Shown here: positions 35,684 to 44,971 of the stretch, one piece after another | Numbering within the stretch: position 1 is the first letter of the stretch | How the letters are laid out: each line of letters begins with the position of its first letter | Assembly: GCA_964553795.1 (NCBI GenBank) | Contig: CAZKMR010000013.1 | Coordinates: forward strand, 3,656 to 67,655 | Source of the DNA: JADLHS01 sp964553795 | GTDB taxonomy: Bacteria > Verrucomicrobiota > Verrucomicrobiia > Limisphaerales > JADLHS01 | Direction of reading: 5' to 3' | Length of the DNA stretch: 64,000 bases | Notes under the pieces: model-generated | Seen by the model: only the letters and a program-made list of their open reading frames with translations | Database searches by the model: none | Told to the model about the DNA's origin: nothing | Position numbers and translations under genes: made by a program

Positions 35684-37606
35684 TCATTCCGGCACGGCCA
35701 CGAGCCGGTAAAATCGGGTCAGTTGGATGGATGCGTCCGTCTGGGACGCGAGAGCATTGGTCGCGGTGATGTCGCTGCCGAGATTGGACCAGTTCGTGTC
35801 TGTGAGCGAATTCACGTATTGCACGCGATAGGTCTGATTGCTGATGGCGGCCCAGGTCAACCGGCGCACGCCGTTGGTAAGGGCAATGTTTTGAATCGTG
35901 GGCGGCAGGAGGCTCGCGGTGAACTTGCGGATCATGCCGTCGCTCTTGCTGAGCAGATACAACTCGCCGTCATTGTCTTGCGCCAACCGAATGTCGGCGC
36001 GTCCGCAACCGTAAGGAACGCCATCCGCATCGCTGCCTGCAGTCAGCAAACCGCCGCAACCGCCGGGCAACGCGTTGTTGCCGACGTTGCCGCCTTTGGA
36101 GTGGAACTGATCCGAGAGCACATCGAAGACGCGGCGTTTCTGGCCCTGGAACACGATTTGGATTTCATGGCTGGTGGCGACAGTGAGGCGATGGCCGTCG
36201 TCCGCCAGCAACATATCCTCGAAATCGGAATAGAAAATTCGTCCGGTCGTGATATCGCCAAAAATGAATTTGCCCGTCAGGGCCGGCAATAATTTGCCGC
36301 GATAAACGAAGCCGCCGCAAATGGCATCGCCGTCGCGATGACTGTATGTGGTCACGGGATAAAGTGGAGTGACGGCGGAGACGATTCCGGTGACGACGAG
36401 CGCATCCGTCGCGGGAAACGGAATGGGCGGTGTGAGTTGACCACCGGTGCTGCCGCCATTGACGCCGGGGAAAAATTCTTCGATGCCTTCGCGTTCGGCG
36501 TAACCGTAGTTGCCGCCCTTGACGATGCGATTTACTTCCTCCCACGCGTTCTGCCCGATGTCACTTTCCAGCAGAATGCCCGTGGCCGGATCAAAATGAA
36601 TGCGGTGATTGTTGCGAAAGCCAGAGGCGAAAATTTCTTTGCGCAACCCCGGCAGCGCATTGGTTAAAAACGGATTCGGATCGGGGCCGCTGGTGGGAAT
36701 GCGATAACGACCATTGGCGCTCAACTCATCCTCAGGTCGCAAGGTGAGGTCCGGCGTGAGGCGGAGAATCTTGCCTTGCAGCGCGTCCAGGCGCTGCGGA
36801 ATGGTGTGGCGTGCGTCGGTCTGCTCTCCCGCGCCGCCATCGCCGCTGGCGAGGTAAAGATTGCCATAGTCCGCGTCGCCCGGCTGGGCCTTAGGATTGA
36901 ATGCTAGATCGCCAAGTGGATGGATGAAATGATTGTAACCGATGCGCAACAACTCGCGCGCCGGGCCTTCAAACGTCGCGTTGGCGATGTTGGTGTCGGT
37001 CCATTCAATCAGCACCGACTCGCGCCGCCGATCGTTGCCGGCGGGTGGATTGACGATGGCGGTGGGGCTGTAGCCGTTGGTATCCAAACCGGGCAGGCTG
37101 CTGTTCACAGGATAGTAGGAAGCATTCTTGTTCGTCTCGGTATGCGCCGTATAGAACCTGCCATTGCTGGCGTAGTCCGGATCGAACGCCAGGGCAATCA
37201 ATCCGCCCGCGTAGCTGAAATTGCTGAAGCGCGGAAAGACTTCCTCGAAATTGATGTACGTGGTGAACGTGCGGTTGGAGCGATCCAGCAGGTAGAGATT
37301 GCGATTGGAATCAGCGACGAAGTGGCGGTGTCGCGCCAGCGGGGCATTGGTCGGTTCGGCCAACAGGACATTCACGCGGGATAACTGTGACGCGAAGTTG
37401 ATTGGTGGCGGGTAGTTGTCGCGGGTGGAACTCGACAGGGGCAGGCTGGCGTAATCTTCCAATTGTACTGCGGTGCCGTTTTTCAGAATCTGCGCGACCG
37501 GTGGATAGTCCGCGCGCGCGGTAAACTGACCATGCAGACCGACAACCATCCCGAGCAGCACTCTCCCAAGCCGCGCCCAACGCAGTATGGAGAGTGGGAG
37601 AATCAT
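35684..37606 (-). CDS. Secreted PQQ-type glucose/sorbosone dehydrogenase-like protein
   Basis: A 640-residue exported protein with an N-terminal hydrophobic signal (VLLGMVVGLHGQFTARA). The central six-bladed propeller matches the GSDH/sorbosone dehydrogenase family: RHFVADSNRNLYLLD, GGLIALAFDPDYASNGRFYT, ESVLIEWTDTN, GDLAFNPKAQPGDADYGNLY, ASGFRNNHRIHFDPATG, GGNYGYAEREGIEEFFPG, and GDAICGGFVYRGKLLPALTG. Such proteins oxidise sugars with PQQ in some bacteria, but many verrucomicrobial homologues are uncharacterised. The C-terminal 75 residues (QTYRVQYVNSLTDTNWSNLG ... RFYRLVAVPE) are the shared FYRL module. It converges on clpX and is divergent from the ABC permease gene across 262 non-coding bases. 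Confidence 0.83.
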   Translation of the reverse strand: MILPLSILRWARLGRVLLGMVVGLHGQFTARADYPPVAQILKNGTAVQLEDYASLPLSSSTRDNYPPPINFASQLSRVNVLLAEPTNAPLARHRHFVADSNRNLYLLDRSNRTFTTYINFEEVFPRFSNFSYAGGLIALAFDPDYASNGRFYTAHTETNKNASYYPVNSSLPGLDTNGYSPTAIVNPPAGNDRRRESVLIEWTDTNIANATFEGPARELLRIGYNHFIHPLGDLAFNPKAQPGDADYGNLYLASGDGGAGEQTDARHTIPQRLDALQGKILRLTPDLTLRPEDELSANGRYRIPTSGPDPNPFLTNALPGLRKEIFASGFRNNHRIHFDPATGILLESDIGQNAWEEVNRIVKGGNYGYAEREGIEEFFPGVNGGSTGGQLTPPIPFPATDALVVTGIVSAVTPLYPVTTYSHRDGDAICGGFVYRGKLLPALTGKFIFGDITTGRIFYSDFEDMLLADDGHRLTVATSHEIQIVFQGQKRRVFDVLSDQFHSKGGNVGNNALPGGCGGLLTAGSDADGVPYGCGRADIRLAQDNDGELYLLSKSDGMIRKFTASLLPPTIQNIALTNGVRRLTWAAISNQTYRVQYVNSLTDTNWSNLGSDITATNALASQTDASIQLTRFYRLVAVPE

Positions 37607-37868
37607 CGTTTAACAATGCGGCGGTTCTCCAAGTCGGTAAAGTGAGATTCATTCGCCGCGGGCTTCCGCGTGACTTGGACGCCGAAAATTTCGAGCAAAT
37701 CGCGCGGGTTTCGGTCGAAAGCCGTGTCCGCCCGGGCCTGCTTTGCGCAAGACGACTATTGGCTGGGAGATTTTGCGGCTGGCAGAGTTTTGGCTACTCT
37801 GGAAACACCGTTTGCAACCAAACCGGTGATTTCCTAACCTCCGCGGCGGAAATCGCCATAACCAAACG

Positions 37869-38831
37869 ATGCGCCAATTTGCAACTATCGCCACGAACGC
37901 GTTCATGGAACTCGTGCGGCAACCCGTGTTTTTGCTGCTGACGACGGCCTCGGCGGCGTTCGAGATCTTTCTCGCCACTCCGTATTACTTTGCATTTGGC
38001 GATGAGCCGAAGCTGGTCAAGAACTCGGTGTTGGCGGTGATGTTGTTGGCGGGATTGTTCAGCGCGGTACTGAGTGCTTCTGCCTCATTGGCGCGTGAAA
38101 TTCGCGCAGGCACCGTTCTGGCCGTGCTGTCCAAGCCCATCGGCCGGGCGCAATTTCTCCTGGCCAAATACGTTGGGTTAATCGGCGCGTTGACCGTGGT
38201 GACCTACATCAATCTCGTCGCCGCACTCGTGGCGAGCCGAATGGCGTTTGATGCGTATGGCGAAACAGACGTCTCGGCGGTGCTGATTTTCGGGAGCGGC
38301 ATTCTCGTGGCGTATTTGCTGGGCGGGTTCAGCAACTACTTCCTGCATCGCCCGTTTGTCAGCGATGCGGTGTTCGCGCTGGTGGTGACGGTGACGCTGG
38401 CGGCGGCGGCGATTTTTCTGTTCACGCGGCAGGGCCAATCCCTTGGCACGGAAGCGCATGTGGATTGGCGCATGGTGCCGGCGGCGGTCTTGATTTTGTT
38501 TGCGCTGTGGATATTGGCGGCGCTGGCCTTGGCGGCTTCGACCCGGCTGGACATGATTCCGACTTTGGCCATTTGTTCGGCGTTCTTCCTGTTGGGATTG
38601 ATGTCGGACTATTTGTTCGGAAGGCGCGCGGAACAAGGCTCATGGTGGGGGACGGTGCTTTACACGGTCGTACCCAATTGGCAAAATTTTTGGCTCGCAG
38701 ATGCTCTCGACGCGGGACGCAGCACGTTCCATTGGGGCTATGTGAGCAAGGCGTTTACTTACGCGGCGTGTTACATCGGGGCGGCTTTGGCCGTCGGGAT
38801 CACGCTGTTTGAGGAGCGGGAACTCAACTAA
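37869..38831 (+). CDS. ABC-2 type permease
   Basis: A 320-residue membrane protein with six or seven helices. The N-terminal segment (ATIATNAFMELVRQPVFLLL) and the cytoplasmic stretch SLAREIRAGTVLAVLSKPIGRAQFLLAKYVG match ABC-2 type transport permeases. A TM region with SYxAF-like loops follows, and the C-terminus ends FEERELN, a common ending of these permeases. No ATPase is adjacent. The nearest, at 45.5 kb, has its own permease but lies in the same long plus-strand block. The substrate is unknown. Confidence 0.75.
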   Translation: MRQFATIATNAFMELVRQPVFLLLTTASAAFEIFLATPYYFAFGDEPKLVKNSVLAVMLLAGLFSAVLSASASLAREIRAGTVLAVLSKPIGRAQFLLAKYVGLIGALTVVTYINLVAALVASRMAFDAYGETDVSAVLIFGSGILVAYLLGGFSNYFLHRPFVSDAVFALVVTVTLAAAAIFLFTRQGQSLGTEAHVDWRMVPAAVLILFALWILAALALAASTRLDMIPTLAICSAFFLLGLMSDYLFGRRAEQGSWWGTVLYTVVPNWQNFWLADALDAGRSTFHWGYVSKAFTYAACYIGAALAVGITLFEERELN

Positions 38832-38832
38832 C

Positions 38833-38927
38833 AATGAAAAATGCAAAAGTGAAATTCAAAAAGGTCCGGCGCGGCCGGGCGCACGCGTCATCCGGTCGGT
38901 TTTCATTTTTAACTTTTAATTTCTAAT
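38833..38927. repeat. A/T-armed imperfect inverted repeat with GC-rich centre
   Basis: A left arm rich in A (ATGAAAAATGCAAAAGTGAA) and a right arm rich in T (TTTCATTTTTAACTTTTAAT) are imperfect complements around a GC-rich centre. The composition contrasts sharply with neighbouring DNA, which suggests a small mobile or REP-like intergenic element between the permease and the first SPFH gene. Confidence 0.35.
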
Positions 38928-38930
38928 CCT

Positions 38931-40826
38931 GTGGATCGAACTACGAAACGAAACGGGCTGGTAAATCTGGTGGTGTTGCTGGTGCTGGGCGCGGCGCTGT
39001 TCGCCTCGGCGCGGTACGCCGGTTCGCTGGCGGGACAAGTCGCTTCGGTCTTTTTCGGCCTGGGCACGCTCATCGCGTTTGTCAGTTGGTTTCAGATGCG
39101 GCTGGAAGAACGGGAGGCCGCCGAGAAATTGGAAATCGAAGAACTGGCCCGCACGAAGTCCAGTTCCACGCTGTTCGAAGCCAAGGAAGCGGAGTTTTTT
39201 CCCGCGCGCAGCGCTCGCCGGGCCTTCGAAAAATACTTCGTCACCGGGTTCATGGTGGTGTTGCTGGTGCTGGAATTCGCAGGAGCGATTCTGGTCTGGC
39301 GGTGGCTGGATCAAACCGCCGTGGCCGGCGTGGTGGCGGAGCGGATGCTGGTCGCGCTCGGACTCTTCGGCGGACTGGCGCTGATTCTTTTCATGCGCGG
39401 GCGGTTCACGGTGACGTTGGCGCGACTGGAGAGCAATCGGCTCTTGCGACCGGCTTCCAACTTCGTGCTGCTCGGATCGTATTTGTGCGTGTTGTCCGGG
39501 CTGGCGGTCTTGGGGGACAAAGTGGAATTCGCCCGGGCGGACTGGTATGTCGCCAAATTTTTCGCGGTGCTGCTCGGTCTGCTGGCGCTGGAATCGTTGA
39601 TTGCGTTGTTGTTCGAGATTTACCGTCCGCGCCTCAAGGGCAAGGTGGCGCGACCGCTGTATGATTCCCGGTTAATCGGTTTGCTGGCGCAACCCGAAGG
39701 ATTGGTGGCGACGGCGGCGCACACGTTGGATTATCAATTCGGCTTCAAGGTTTCGGAAACGTGGTTCTTCCGGGTGCTGCGCGAGCGGTTGCCGATCATC
39801 CTGTTAGTGCAACTCGGCGTGTTGTTGCTCTCGAGTTGCGTGGTGTTCATTGAAGCGGGCGAAGAGGCGTTGTTGGAACGATTCGGCAAACCGGTTTCGA
39901 GTAATAACGTGCTCAGGCCCGGCGCGCACCTGAAACTTCCGTGGCCGGTGGACAAAGTTTATCGCTATCGCACCGAGGAAATTCAGACGTTGCGTATCGG
40001 TTCGGCGCCCAAGGAAGACGATCACATCGAGAAAGTTGTGCTCTGGAACGTTTCGCACGTGAAGGAAGAAGTGAATTATCTCGTCGCCAACCGGCACGAA
40101 GTCGAAACCGCCGTTGTCCCGGACAGTCCGAGTGCGCGGCGCGTGCCGCCGGTGAGTTTGCTGACCACTAGCATCCCGGTTCAATATCAGGTCACCAACC
40201 TTACGGCATGGGTGTATGGGCATGAAGACGCGTCCAGCGCACTGCTCAATATTGCGACGCGCGAAGTCGTGCGCTTCATGGTGAGCGTGGACATGGAAGA
40301 ATTGATGTCGGTGCAACGGCAGGCTTCCGCGGAGACGCTGGTGGCGCGCATTCAGGCGGCGGCCACGGCGCGAAATCTCGGCGTCAAGATTCTCCACGTG
40401 GCGTTGCAGGACGTGCATCCGCCGGTGAAGGTGGCCCCGGAATATCAAAAGGTGGTGGCGGCCATTCATCAGAAGCAGGCGAAGATTGTGACGGCGGAAG
40501 CCGAAGCCATTGTCACCAATGCCGTGGCCGGAGCACGGGCCACGGAAATTACCAACACGGCCCAGGCCAATCGGGTGAACCTGGAACTGGTCACCACGGC
40601 GCGGGCCGCCGCGTTTACCAATCAGATTCCCGCGTTTCAAGCGGCCCCGGCCGTTTATCGCCAACGGCTCTACGCGCAGGTATTTCCGGAAGCGACCGCC
40701 AAGGCGCGCAAATATATTCTCGTGACGACGAATACCGAACGCGTCATCACCTTCGATCTGCAACACAGCGCCGCTGACGAAATGATTCGGCAGCAGGCCG
40801 AAGCCATAATGAACTCCACCGAGTAA
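38931..40826 (+). CDS. SPFH/band-7 protein with N-terminal multi-helix membrane domain
   Basis: A 631-residue protein starting at GTG. The first 300 residues hold about seven hydrophobic helices (roughly 11-29, 34-54, 103-125, 137-155, 177-195, 208-230, 287-306), which normal HflK lacks. From residue 304 the sequence becomes a HflK-like SPFH domain: VFIEAGEEALLERFGKPV, VLRPGAHLKLPWPVDKVYRY, TTSIPVQYQVTNLTAWVYGH, IATREVVRFMVSVDMEELMS, and LGVKILHVALQDVHPPVKVA. A long alanine-rich coiled coil follows. It is the first of three consecutive SPFH genes. Such proteins form ring or cage assemblies in the membrane and often modulate proteases or lipid domains. The fusion is unusual, and no ftsH is nearby. 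Confidence 0.8.
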   Translation: MDRTTKRNGLVNLVVLLVLGAALFASARYAGSLAGQVASVFFGLGTLIAFVSWFQMRLEEREAAEKLEIEELARTKSSSTLFEAKEAEFFPARSARRAFEKYFVTGFMVVLLVLEFAGAILVWRWLDQTAVAGVVAERMLVALGLFGGLALILFMRGRFTVTLARLESNRLLRPASNFVLLGSYLCVLSGLAVLGDKVEFARADWYVAKFFAVLLGLLALESLIALLFEIYRPRLKGKVARPLYDSRLIGLLAQPEGLVATAAHTLDYQFGFKVSETWFFRVLRERLPIILLVQLGVLLLSSCVVFIEAGEEALLERFGKPVSSNNVLRPGAHLKLPWPVDKVYRYRTEEIQTLRIGSAPKEDDHIEKVVLWNVSHVKEEVNYLVANRHEVETAVVPDSPSARRVPPVSLLTTSIPVQYQVTNLTAWVYGHEDASSALLNIATREVVRFMVSVDMEELMSVQRQASAETLVARIQAAATARNLGVKILHVALQDVHPPVKVAPEYQKVVAAIHQKQAKIVTAEAEAIVTNAVAGARATEITNTAQANRVNLELVTTARAAAFTNQIPAFQAAPAVYRQRLYAQVFPEATAKARKYILVTTNTERVITFDLQHSAADEMIRQQAEAIMNSTE

Positions 40827-40847
40827 TTTTACTTAGCCCCTGAATTC

Positions 40848-41750
40848 ATGAAAAAAAATCTGCTCACCATCATTGTCAGCATGCTTCTGGCGCTGATCTT
40901 CGTGATGATCCTGTTTGTCTTCCAGGTCCGCCAATCCGAGGTGGCCGTGGTCACGCGCTTCGGGCAACCGGTGCGGTCGGAAGCCCAGCCCGGCGCCTAT
41001 TTCCGGTTGCCGCCCGGCATCGAGAGCGTTTACAAACTCGACCAACGCATCCAGAACTTCGAGGACGCGTTCACCGAAAACTACACGGCGGACGGGAACA
41101 ATCTGTTGACCAGCGTTTACGTCGGCTGGCGCATCAGTAGTCCCACCAACTTTTTCCCCAAGTTCAAGAACGGTTCGGTCAAGGAAGCCGAACGCAACTT
41201 GCGCGACATTGTCACCCAGGCCAAGGCGGCCGTGGTGGGCAAACATCCGCTGGCGGATTTTGTGAATGCCAACGAACAGCAACTCAAGTTCGACGCGATC
41301 GAACAGGAGATTAAAGCCATCGTTCAGGCGCAGGTGGCGGCCAACAACTCCGGCATTCAGATCGAGTATCTCGGCCTCAAACGCATGGGCTTGCCGGAAA
41401 GCGTGACGGAATCGGTTTTCGCCTTGATGACGGCAGATCGTCAGAAGCTGGCCAATAAATTGAACGAAGAAGGCGCGGCGGAAGCACGTAAGATCCGGTC
41501 CAACGCCGAGCGCGAAGCAGCCGAGCAGACTTCCATCGCCGAAGGCCAGGCGCGGCGCATCAAAGGCGAAGGTGACGCGGTGGCGGCGGCGGTTTATCCG
41601 GTGTTTCAACAAAACCCGGAGCTGGCCAAGTTCCTTCTGGATTTGGAAGCGCTGGAAGCTTCGCTGAAAGAACGTTCCATTCTCATTTTTGACTCGCACA
41701 CCACGCCGTTCAATCTTTTGACCGGTTCGTTGACCAACCAGATCAAGTGA
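40848..41750 (+). CDS. SPFH/band-7 protein, HflC-like
   Basis: A 300-residue protein with one N-terminal transmembrane helix (IIVSMLLALIFVMILFVFQV). The SPFH domain follows: QSEVAVVTRFGQPVRSE, GAYFRLPPGIESVYKLDQRI, NLLTSVYVGWRISSPTNFFP, and IEYLGLKRMGLPESVTESVF. Next is a helical coiled coil rich in Ala and Glu (EEGAAEARKIRSNAEREAAE). Length and arrangement resemble HflC. It is 21 bases after the first SPFH gene and 4 bases before the third, so the three are one operon and probably co-assemble in the periplasm-facing leaflet. In E. coli, HflC pairs with HflK to enclose FtsH. Here the partner is unknown. Confidence 0.85.
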   Translation: MKKNLLTIIVSMLLALIFVMILFVFQVRQSEVAVVTRFGQPVRSEAQPGAYFRLPPGIESVYKLDQRIQNFEDAFTENYTADGNNLLTSVYVGWRISSPTNFFPKFKNGSVKEAERNLRDIVTQAKAAVVGKHPLADFVNANEQQLKFDAIEQEIKAIVQAQVAANNSGIQIEYLGLKRMGLPESVTESVFALMTADRQKLANKLNEEGAAEARKIRSNAEREAAEQTSIAEGQARRIKGEGDAVAAAVYPVFQQNPELAKFLLDLEALEASLKERSILIFDSHTTPFNLLTGSLTNQIK

Positions 41751-41754
41751 TCGT

Positions 41755-42861
41755 ATGAGCGAGGAAACCAAAACTCCGACGCCTCCGCCCCAGCAACCGC
41801 TGGATACGGGCTCGCAGGCGCTGGCCGATGCGTTGCACAGCAGCTTTGGCATCGTCAAGTTCGTGATGGTGGTGCTGTTCGTGGTGTTTCTCTTCTCCGG
41901 CTTCTTCACGGTGGGGCCGCGCGAGAAGGCCATCAAACTGCGCTTCGGCAAACCGGTGGGTGAAGGCGAAAACGTGCTGCTCGGTTCGGGCGCGCATTGG
42001 GCGTGGCCGTATCCGATTGATGAAGTCATCAAGATTCCCATCACCGAAGTGCAGGAAGTGCGTTCGCGCACGCAATGGTTTGCCCAAACCGCCGTGCAAG
42101 AGGCGCGGGGGGAAATTCCGCCTCCGATGGGAAATACCCTGAACCCCGAATTGGATGGCTACGCGCTCACGGCCGACGGCAACATCATTCATGCGAAAGC
42201 CACGGTGCGTTATCGCATCGAAGACCCGGTCCGTTGTGTCTTTGATTTTTCATCCGGGGCCGACCAGGCGTACGGCCTGACGGGAATTTCCAATGCTGTA
42301 TTGAACGCCTTGGACAATGCGTTACTGCACGCGACGGCGAGTTACTCGGTGGATAAGGCTTTGTTTGATCGAACCGCTTTTCAAGACGCGGTGCAACGGC
42401 GCATGAACCAATTGGTGCGCGACCAACGCCTCGGCGTGTTGGTGGAACAATGCATCGTGGAAACCCGGCAGCCCCGGCAACTGGATCTGGCGTTCAAGAA
42501 CGTCACGGATGCCGGCCAAAGGTATCGTACGACTTTGACGGAAGCCCGCAGCTACGCGGACAAGAAAATGAACGAAGCGGCCGGCGAGGCGGCGGCGCGC
42601 ATCAACACCGCGCAAGCCGAACGCAACGCCATGGTGGCCAAAATCGAGGGCGACGCGGAATTGTTCCGCAAAGTGTTGCCGGCGTACCGCGCCAATCCAA
42701 GCCTGTTCAAGCAACAGGAATTGTCCAAGGTGTTGGGTCGCACCATCGCGGGGGTGGATTACAAAATGTATTTGCCGACCAGCGGTGGCGAACCGCTGGA
42801 GTTGCGGCTGAACTTGAATCGCGAACCGCTCAAAATCGGCGCGAAGCCGACGGCGCCCTGA
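41755..42861 (+). CDS. SPFH/band-7 protein, HflK-like
   Basis: A 368-residue protein: polar, Pro-rich N-terminus (TKTPTPPPQQPLDTGSQAL), a transmembrane helix (FVMVVLFVVFLFSGFFTVGP), then an SPFH domain (PREKAIKLRFGKPVGEGENV, GAHWAWPYPIDEVIKIPITE, NIIHAKATVRYRIEDPVRCV, and LGVLVEQCIVETRQPRQLDL) and a coiled coil. The order is HflK-like. It starts 4 bases after the HflC-like gene, so translation is tightly coupled. An insertion after the first strand (ARGEIPPPMGNTLNPELDG) is not typical of HflK. A hairpin-like sequence follows the stop and the P-type ATPase gene begins 47 bases later. Confidence 0.83.
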   Translation: MSEETKTPTPPPQQPLDTGSQALADALHSSFGIVKFVMVVLFVVFLFSGFFTVGPREKAIKLRFGKPVGEGENVLLGSGAHWAWPYPIDEVIKIPITEVQEVRSRTQWFAQTAVQEARGEIPPPMGNTLNPELDGYALTADGNIIHAKATVRYRIEDPVRCVFDFSSGADQAYGLTGISNAVLNALDNALLHATASYSVDKALFDRTAFQDAVQRRMNQLVRDQRLGVLVEQCIVETRQPRQLDLAFKNVTDAGQRYRTTLTEARSYADKKMNEAAGEAAARINTAQAERNAMVAKIEGDAELFRKVLPAYRANPSLFKQQELSKVLGRTIAGVDYKMYLPTSGGEPLELRLNLNREPLKIGAKPTAP

Positions 42862-42864
42862 GGC

Positions 42865-42886
42865 CGGGTTTGAGCCCGATAGTTTT
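42865..42886 (+). terminator. Weak hairpin with T-run between SPFH and ATPase genes
   Basis: CGGG/CCCG with an extra G-U pair, a short loop, then ATAGTTTTT. The stem is short, so it may only attenuate transcription into the P-type ATPase gene. Confidence 0.3.
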
Positions 42887-42908
42887 TAATCATTAACCGA
42901 GACGTCGT

Positions 42909-44927
42909 ATGCAAGTCACTTCACTCTTAAGCCGGCACGACCACAAGCATGAGCACGGCGACGGTTGTGGTTGTGGTCATGACCATGAGCACAGCAACGT
43001 CGGCCTGACGTGGATGCTGTTCGGCCTCGTTTTTGTCATCAATGCTTTCGTCGTCGATTGGCTGTTTGACGAGGCGCATCTCGTGGCGCAGGGCAGCGCC
43101 ATGATTGGCGCAATCATTCTCGGCTATCCGATCATCATGACGGCCATCAAGGATCTGCGCAAAGGCCGCCTCAGCATCAACGAACTCGTCGCCATCGCCG
43201 TGTTGGCGTCCTTTGCCTCCGGCGATTACAAGACCGCAGGCGTCGTGGCGTTCTTCATGTTGCTCGGTGAACTCATTGAAACGCATACCGCCGAAGGTGC
43301 GCGCAACTCGATTGAATCGCTCATCAAGCTCACGCCGACCAAAGCACGGCGCATCAAAGCCGACAAGAGCGAGGAAGAAGTTCCGGCCAGTCAACTCACG
43401 GTCGGCGACATCATTCGCGTTCGCCCCGGCGACAACGTGGCCGCCGACGGCGTGATCGTGAATGGGCAGGGTTCATTCAATCAGGCGACGATTACCGGCG
43501 AATCGCTGCCCGTGGACAAAAAATCTGGCGACGAAGTTTTTGCCGGCACACTGAATCTGACCGGCGTTTTGGAAATCAAAGTCAGTCGTGCAGGTGAAGA
43601 CACGACGCTGGGTCGCGTGCGCGAACTGATTCTCGCGGCGGAGAAAACCAAGCTCCCGATCATGAAGATCGTGGATCAGTACATGGCGTTTTACACGCCG
43701 CTGGTCTTGGTCATCGGCGCGTTGGTGTGGGCCTTCACGCGGGATCTGGAACGCGTCATTGCCGTGCTCGTAGTGTCCTGTCCGTGCGCGTTTATTTTGG
43801 CTACGCCGACGGCGATGGTGGCGGCACTTTCGGCGGCAGCGCGGCTGGGTATTTTGATCAAGAACGTCGCGGACATCGAGGCGGCGGCGAAGATTAACGC
43901 ATTCATTTTCGATAAAACCGGCACGCTCACCACGGGGCAACTTGCCGTCAGCCGGCTCGCGCCGTTGGGCGAGGTGAAACCGGCAGAGCTGTTGCGTATC
44001 GCGGCCAGTGCCGAGAAATACAGCAATCACCCCACGGCAAAAGCGCTCGCGACCATTTCCGCCGAAGCGGGCGTGCCGCTTGTCGAACCGAAAGATTTTG
44101 CAGAAACCGCGGGTCGCGGCGTGAAAGCCGACGTGGGCGGCGCGCAGATTCTGGTGGGCCGCGCGCAATGGCTCAAAGACAACGGCGTGGACAGCGGTTT
44201 CGAGAAATCGGTGGACCTCAACGAAACTGAGGGTTGGAGTTTGATCTTCGTCGCCCGGGACGGGAAATGCATCGGCTGGGTGGGCTTGCAGGACCAGACG
44301 CGCAGTGAAGCGCGCGACGCGCTGGCCGAGTTGAAGGAAGCCGGCGTGCGTCGTATCGCGATGGTTTCCGGTGACCGGCAACCGGTCGCGACGCGCGTGG
44401 CCGCCGAAATCGGTTGTGAAGAAGCCAAGGGCGATTGTTTGCCGCAGAACAAAGTCGAGTTCGTGCAAAACGTGAAGTCCAAGGGCTACAACGTCGCGGT
44501 GATCGGTGATGGTGTGAACGACGCGCCGGCGTTGGCGGCGGGTGATATTGGCATCGCGATGGGCGCGGCGGGCAGCGAAGTGGCGATTCACAGTGCGACG
44601 ATTGCGCTAATGAACAACGATCTGCGGCGGCTGCCGTTTCTGGTGAAGCTGTCGCAGAGCACGCGCGCGGTCATCAACCAGAATTTTCTGTTTGGCGTGC
44701 TGTTCATCATCGGCGGTTTGAGTGCGGCGGCGTTCGGTTATTTGAATCCGATCGTGGCGGCGATTCTGCACAACGCCGGTTCGCTGATTGTGATTTTTAA
44801 CAGCGCCCGCCTGGTGCGCAAAGGCGAGGAAATGGAGCATTATCACGCCGAATCGACCAGCGCCGGCGGCGGTGACAGTGGATCGCGCCCTGCGACGCCG
44901 ACGCAACTCAGCCCGAAGGCGGCATAA
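42909..44927 (+). CDS. P1B-type heavy-metal-translocating ATPase with His-rich N-terminus
   Basis: A 672-residue P1B ATPase. The N-terminus has a short His/Cys-rich metal-binding stretch (SRHDHKHEHGDGCGCGHDHE) instead of a folded CxxC domain. Conserved motifs are TGES (196-199), CPC in helix 6 (291-293), the phosphorylation motif DKTGT (335-339), SNHPTA (His374-Pro375) and GDGVNDAP (533-540). In the last helix the zinc-ATPase aspartate region is HNAGSLIVIFN, so specificity (Zn/Cd/Co versus Cu) is not clear. It would use ATP to expel metal cations across the inner membrane. It follows the SPFH operon on the same strand. Confidence 0.93.
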   Translation: MQVTSLLSRHDHKHEHGDGCGCGHDHEHSNVGLTWMLFGLVFVINAFVVDWLFDEAHLVAQGSAMIGAIILGYPIIMTAIKDLRKGRLSINELVAIAVLASFASGDYKTAGVVAFFMLLGELIETHTAEGARNSIESLIKLTPTKARRIKADKSEEEVPASQLTVGDIIRVRPGDNVAADGVIVNGQGSFNQATITGESLPVDKKSGDEVFAGTLNLTGVLEIKVSRAGEDTTLGRVRELILAAEKTKLPIMKIVDQYMAFYTPLVLVIGALVWAFTRDLERVIAVLVVSCPCAFILATPTAMVAALSAAARLGILIKNVADIEAAAKINAFIFDKTGTLTTGQLAVSRLAPLGEVKPAELLRIAASAEKYSNHPTAKALATISAEAGVPLVEPKDFAETAGRGVKADVGGAQILVGRAQWLKDNGVDSGFEKSVDLNETEGWSLIFVARDGKCIGWVGLQDQTRSEARDALAELKEAGVRRIAMVSGDRQPVATRVAAEIGCEEAKGDCLPQNKVEFVQNVKSKGYNVAVIGDGVNDAPALAAGDIGIAMGAAGSEVAIHSATIALMNNDLRRLPFLVKLSQSTRAVINQNFLFGVLFIIGGLSAAAFGYLNPIVAAILHNAGSLIVIFNSARLVRKGEEMEHYHAESTSAGGGDSGSRPATPTQLSPKAA

Positions 44928-44936
44928 TGGAGTGGC

Positions 44937-44965
44937 TTGCAGGCTCAATTGAAGGACAGTAACTT
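44937..44965 (+). promoter_or_regulatory. Promoter of the toxin-antitoxin pair, leaderless spacing
   Basis: TTGCAG (44937-44942), a 17-base spacer and TAACTT (44960-44965), then 6 bases to ATG 44972. It starts only 10 bases after the P-type ATPase stop, giving the toxin-antitoxin pair its own promoter within the gene run. Confidence 0.5.
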
Positions 44966-44971
44966 GATGCC

